Assembly: GCA_965199845.1 (NCBI GenBank) | Contig: CBDATZ010000052.1 | Coordinates: forward strand, 310,001 to 374,000 | Source of the DNA: Ilyomonas sp965199845 | GTDB lineage: Bacteria; Bacteroidota; Bacteroidia; Chitinophagales; Chitinophagaceae | DNA length: 64,000 nucleotides | Direction of reading: 5' to 3' | Shown: piece after piece, positions 61,742 through 64,000 of the stretch | Layout of the letters: every line of letters begins with the position of its first letter | Position numbering within the stretch: the stretch's first letter is position 1 | Made by a program: the position numbers and the translations under genes | Notes under the pieces: generated by a model | Seen by the model: only the letters and a program-made list of their open reading frames with translations | What the model was told of the DNA's origin: nothing | Databases searched by the model: none

Positions 61742-62650
61742 TTAGGAAAGTGTTTTGCGGTTATTCAGGTTCTTTATTAACGTTGCCAATTTATAAAAAT
61801 CAAACAGTTTTAAATTGATATATCCTTTTATTAATAATCGTTTTATGATTGGTTTTAAAACTGTAAAAGATGAGATAATGAGTGAGTGAAAACGTTTTGT
61901 TTTGTTGTAAATGCGCAGGAGTTTTACATCATTTATAAACGCAGCTTCGTTGTTTATGTATTGTAAAATATAAGCCAGGTTTGCAACCGCTTTTTCTGTT
62001 TTGTAAAAGTATTCTTCGTTCGTTTCCAAATGCCCGTTCAGCACAGGATTGTTGATATGAAGAATCGTTTTATGTTCCTGTTGTAACGCAAAACCAAACA
62101 AAGTATCTTCATGCCCGTAATCAGTTAATCTTTCCTCAAACCTGACTTCTGATAACACAGCTTTTTTTATTAAAAAGTTGTTTGACATAAAAGCTGAATT
62201 GGGAGATTGGTTACGTTTTGTAAAGTCTGAACTTTCTCTTTTTCTTCCATAAAGCCATCTCAATCTATACTTTTTATCAGGCAGTTGATTGTTATAAATT
62301 CTTCCTCCGCAAATCACATTGTAATCTTTGTTTTGATTGATTTGTGTAATGTATTCTGCCAAGAAATTTTGTTTGATGATTATAGAATCGCAATCGAGAA
62401 AAAGCAAATTTTCATATTGCGCATATTGTAAAAACAAGTTCCTGATTTTGGCTCTGCCAATGTTTTCTTTTAACTGAATATATCTGCTTTTTTCAACAGC
62501 TTGTTTGTTGTTATTTTTATATTGGTCGGCAGAACAATCATCAATACAAATAATCTCGAAAGGCAATTCCAATACAGTTGCCTGCCTTATCAATTCATTA
62601 TATAAAGCAGAGATATAAAAGTTATAAACAGGAATACAAACAGAAAGCAT
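61742..62650 (-). CDS. Family 2 glycosyltransferase
   Basis: A 302-residue GT-A enzyme. N-terminal SVCIPVYNF (3-11) and ICIDDCSADQYKNNN (about 34-48) bind nucleotide-sugar. The LLFLDCDS segment (about 88-95) gives the DxD metal site, and YGHEDTLFGFAL (about 172-183) is the acceptor-side ED motif. It probably extends a cell-surface glycan. It overlaps directly with the end of the upstream glycosyltransferase gene (TAAATG junction). Confidence 0.88.
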   Translation of the reverse strand: MLSVCIPVYNFYISALYNELIRQATVLELPFEIICIDDCSADQYKNNNKQAVEKSRYIQLKENIGRAKIRNLFLQYAQYENLLFLDCDSIIIKQNFLAEYITQINQNKDYNVICGGRIYNNQLPDKKYRLRWLYGRKRESSDFTKRNQSPNSAFMSNNFLIKKAVLSEVRFEERLTDYGHEDTLFGFALQQEHKTILHINNPVLNGHLETNEEYFYKTEKAVANLAYILQYINNEAAFINDVKLLRIYNKTKRFHSLIISSFTVLKPIIKRLLIKGYINLKLFDFYKLATLIKNLNNRKTLS

Positions 62651-63733
62651 TTATAACTTTTTATAAAATGATAAAAGCTTTTTTTCTTCATTCTCCCAGT
62701 TCAGTATTTTTCGTGCGGCAATACAGTTTTGTTTGAGTGTATTGTACAAAGATTTATCGGAAAGAAGTTTGGTGAAAGCAGCCGCAATGGTTTCTTCTTT
62801 TGTATCATCAATCATATAAGCTACGTTGTATTTATCGTTGATGTTTTTATATTCCGGGAAGTTTACGCAAACCTGCGGAACGCCAGCCATAATATAATCG
62901 AAAAAATGGTTGTTCAGCGAATGATATTGATTCATACTTTCCGGCTCTAACAACATAACGGCAATGGTTGCAGAAGGTGTAATGCTTTGTAATTCTGAAG
63001 GCAAAATCAAACCTTTTAATTCTATTTTATTTTCCAGTTTATATTCATTTATCAGGTACTTTACATCGTTCATATAATTACCATCGCCACATATCAGCAG
63101 CTTTGCCTGTATAAATTTCATGGCAGGAATTAACGTGTCAAAACCGCGACCTCTGTTTACCATTCCCTGGCAAATTACCGTTTCATGCGATGTTGACTTT
63201 GGCAAACTGTTGGGTTTTACCGCCATATTTCTTACAACAGAATAATTGACTCCGTAACGGCGGTTCAGCTCTTTGGTAATAAAACCATTTACTGTATAAC
63301 CGTCCGGAAACTTGGGCACCGCAAACTTTTCGAGCGATAACCACAACTTATATACAAACGGACGAACCATAATTTCGGGCTGCTCGGTAAAGAGTTCATG
63401 CGCATCAAATATGCGTTTCCATTTTTTAATCAGCGAAGCAAAATAACAGGCTAAAATAGTATCTAAATCTACGGCACAAATTATATCGGCTTTCTCTGTT
63501 AACAACCACGAAAACAAACGGATATTATAAAACGCATAATAGATAATGGTTTTATTTATTACACAATACAGCCGTCGCCGGCGATAAGAACGTGTTGTTA
63601 TAGGTAAAGAATTTTTTAGCTTTCTGCCAACCAGTGTTACCTCATAACCATTGTTTGCAAGCGTCGTGCAAATGCGGTGCATACGCTGGTCGTAAGTAAG
63701 ATCGTTGGTAACAGCAAGAATAATTCGTGGCAA
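62651..63733 (-). CDS. Family 4-type (GT-B) glycosyltransferase
   Basis: A 360-residue GT-B enzyme. The N-terminal half shows DQRMHRICTTLANNGYEVTLVGRK, typical of nucleotide-sugar transferases acting on glycans. The C-terminal half has GRGFDTLIPAM and LLICGDGNY, then EPESMNQYHSLNNHFFDYIMAGVPQV (EX7E-like region). Together with the family 2 enzyme, glf and the sugar transferase it suggests a polysaccharide locus. A candidate -7 element lies 23-30 bp upstream. Confidence 0.86.
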   Translation of the reverse strand: MPRIILAVTNDLTYDQRMHRICTTLANNGYEVTLVGRKLKNSLPITTRSYRRRRLYCVINKTIIYYAFYNIRLFSWLLTEKADIICAVDLDTILACYFASLIKKWKRIFDAHELFTEQPEIMVRPFVYKLWLSLEKFAVPKFPDGYTVNGFITKELNRRYGVNYSVVRNMAVKPNSLPKSTSHETVICQGMVNRGRGFDTLIPAMKFIQAKLLICGDGNYMNDVKYLINEYKLENKIELKGLILPSELQSITPSATIAVMLLEPESMNQYHSLNNHFFDYIMAGVPQVCVNFPEYKNINDKYNVAYMIDDTKEETIAAAFTKLLSDKSLYNTLKQNCIAARKILNWENEEKKLLSFYKKL

Positions 63734-63755
63734 TGAAATCAGGTTAGATGAAAAA

Positions 63756-63763
63756 CAAAGATA
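63756..63763 (-). promoter_or_regulatory. Candidate -7 element (TATCTTTG) for the glycosyltransferase pair
   Basis: An exact TAnnTTTG match on the minus strand, predicting a 16-nt leader. No -33 TTG recognised. The remaining sequence to the window end holds no gene I can support. Confidence 0.4.
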
Positions 63764-64000
63764 GGCGGAGATATGTCACCATTACATTCTCTTCGTTGGG
63801 GGAGAGCTGTATAAAAAATCTCGGATATCTTGGCATTTTCATAGAGCTAAATTATACACTGAATGAACCATTAGCTTTATACTTCTCATGTGATATTTAG
63901 CGCATAGAATAATGTAATTGGATGAACCTTTGACGAGCAAGAGTTACCGATTTAATCTTTTTTGCCCTGGAATACTATTATTAACTTCAATAAATAATTC

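Noticed and set aside
1..64000. CRISPR array, prophage, insertion sequence or integrative element
   Set aside because: No regularly spaced direct repeats, cas, integrase, transposase or phage structural genes were seen, and the tRNA-Gln is not followed by a duplicated 3-prime end within the window.

Overview
The window looks like chromosomal DNA of a Bacteroidota member, most likely family Chitinophagaceae (inferred). The evidence is the gliding/type IX secretion core gldK-gldL-gldM-gldN, three secreted proteins with C-terminal T9SS type A sorting domains, TAnnTTTG-type -7 promoter elements, weak Shine-Dalgarno sequences, AT-rich intergenic DNA, and phylum-typical families (DUF4271, DUF2490, fused SpmA-SpmB, HemB without zinc cysteines). 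I see no transposase, prophage, CRISPR array or rRNA gene. There is one tRNA, tRNA-Gln(TTG).

Layout. 0-13 kb: housekeeping and small metabolic genes (GMC oxidoreductase, TetX-like monooxygenase with an AraC regulator, Mrp ATPase, cation efflux transporter, cupin, cysteine-free redoxin-like protein, dipeptide epimerase, SpmAB-like membrane protein). 12.7-13.2 kb: a toxin-antitoxin pair whose PemK/MazF-type toxin is frameshifted near its start. 13.3-15.6 kb: hemL-hemB. 15.9-20.7 kb: gldKLMN on the minus strand. 21-25 kb: YyaL/DUF255 protein, hemD and DUF4271. 25.3-37.5 kb: three T9SS cargo-type proteins mixed with tag, DUF2490, DUF1003, an epimerase and a Crp/Fnr regulator.

38-45 kb: small enzymes, MnmD and a general-stress-like group (DUF892 ferritin-like protein, pyruvate-oxidase-like ThDP enzyme, SDR). 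45-51.6 kb: detoxification genes: an FAD oxidoreductase, an epoxide hydrolase, a second Crp/Fnr regulator, then an mhqO-mhqD-pirin run. A perfect FNR-type palindrome lies between that regulator and mhqO. 52-56 kb: small envelope proteins and prfB with its programmed +1 frameshift. 56-64 kb: surface polysaccharide genes (glf, sugar transferase, two glycosyltransferases), tRNA-Gln, an MlaE permease and malic enzyme.

Themes. The secretion motor (gldKLMN) lies close to several probable cargo proteins, and haem synthesis genes flank it on both sides. The most unusual non-genic material is two families of dispersed intergenic repeats. One has five copies sharing a CAACCGGAGT ... GTAACATAA core. The other is rich in CACAGAG/CACGGA words and forms inverted repeats. 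No clearly new multi-gene system is evident. The best leads are the repeat families, the frameshifted toxin, the cysteine-less redoxin-like protein with tandem hairpins upstream, and the FNR-like site next to the quinone-detoxification-like operon.
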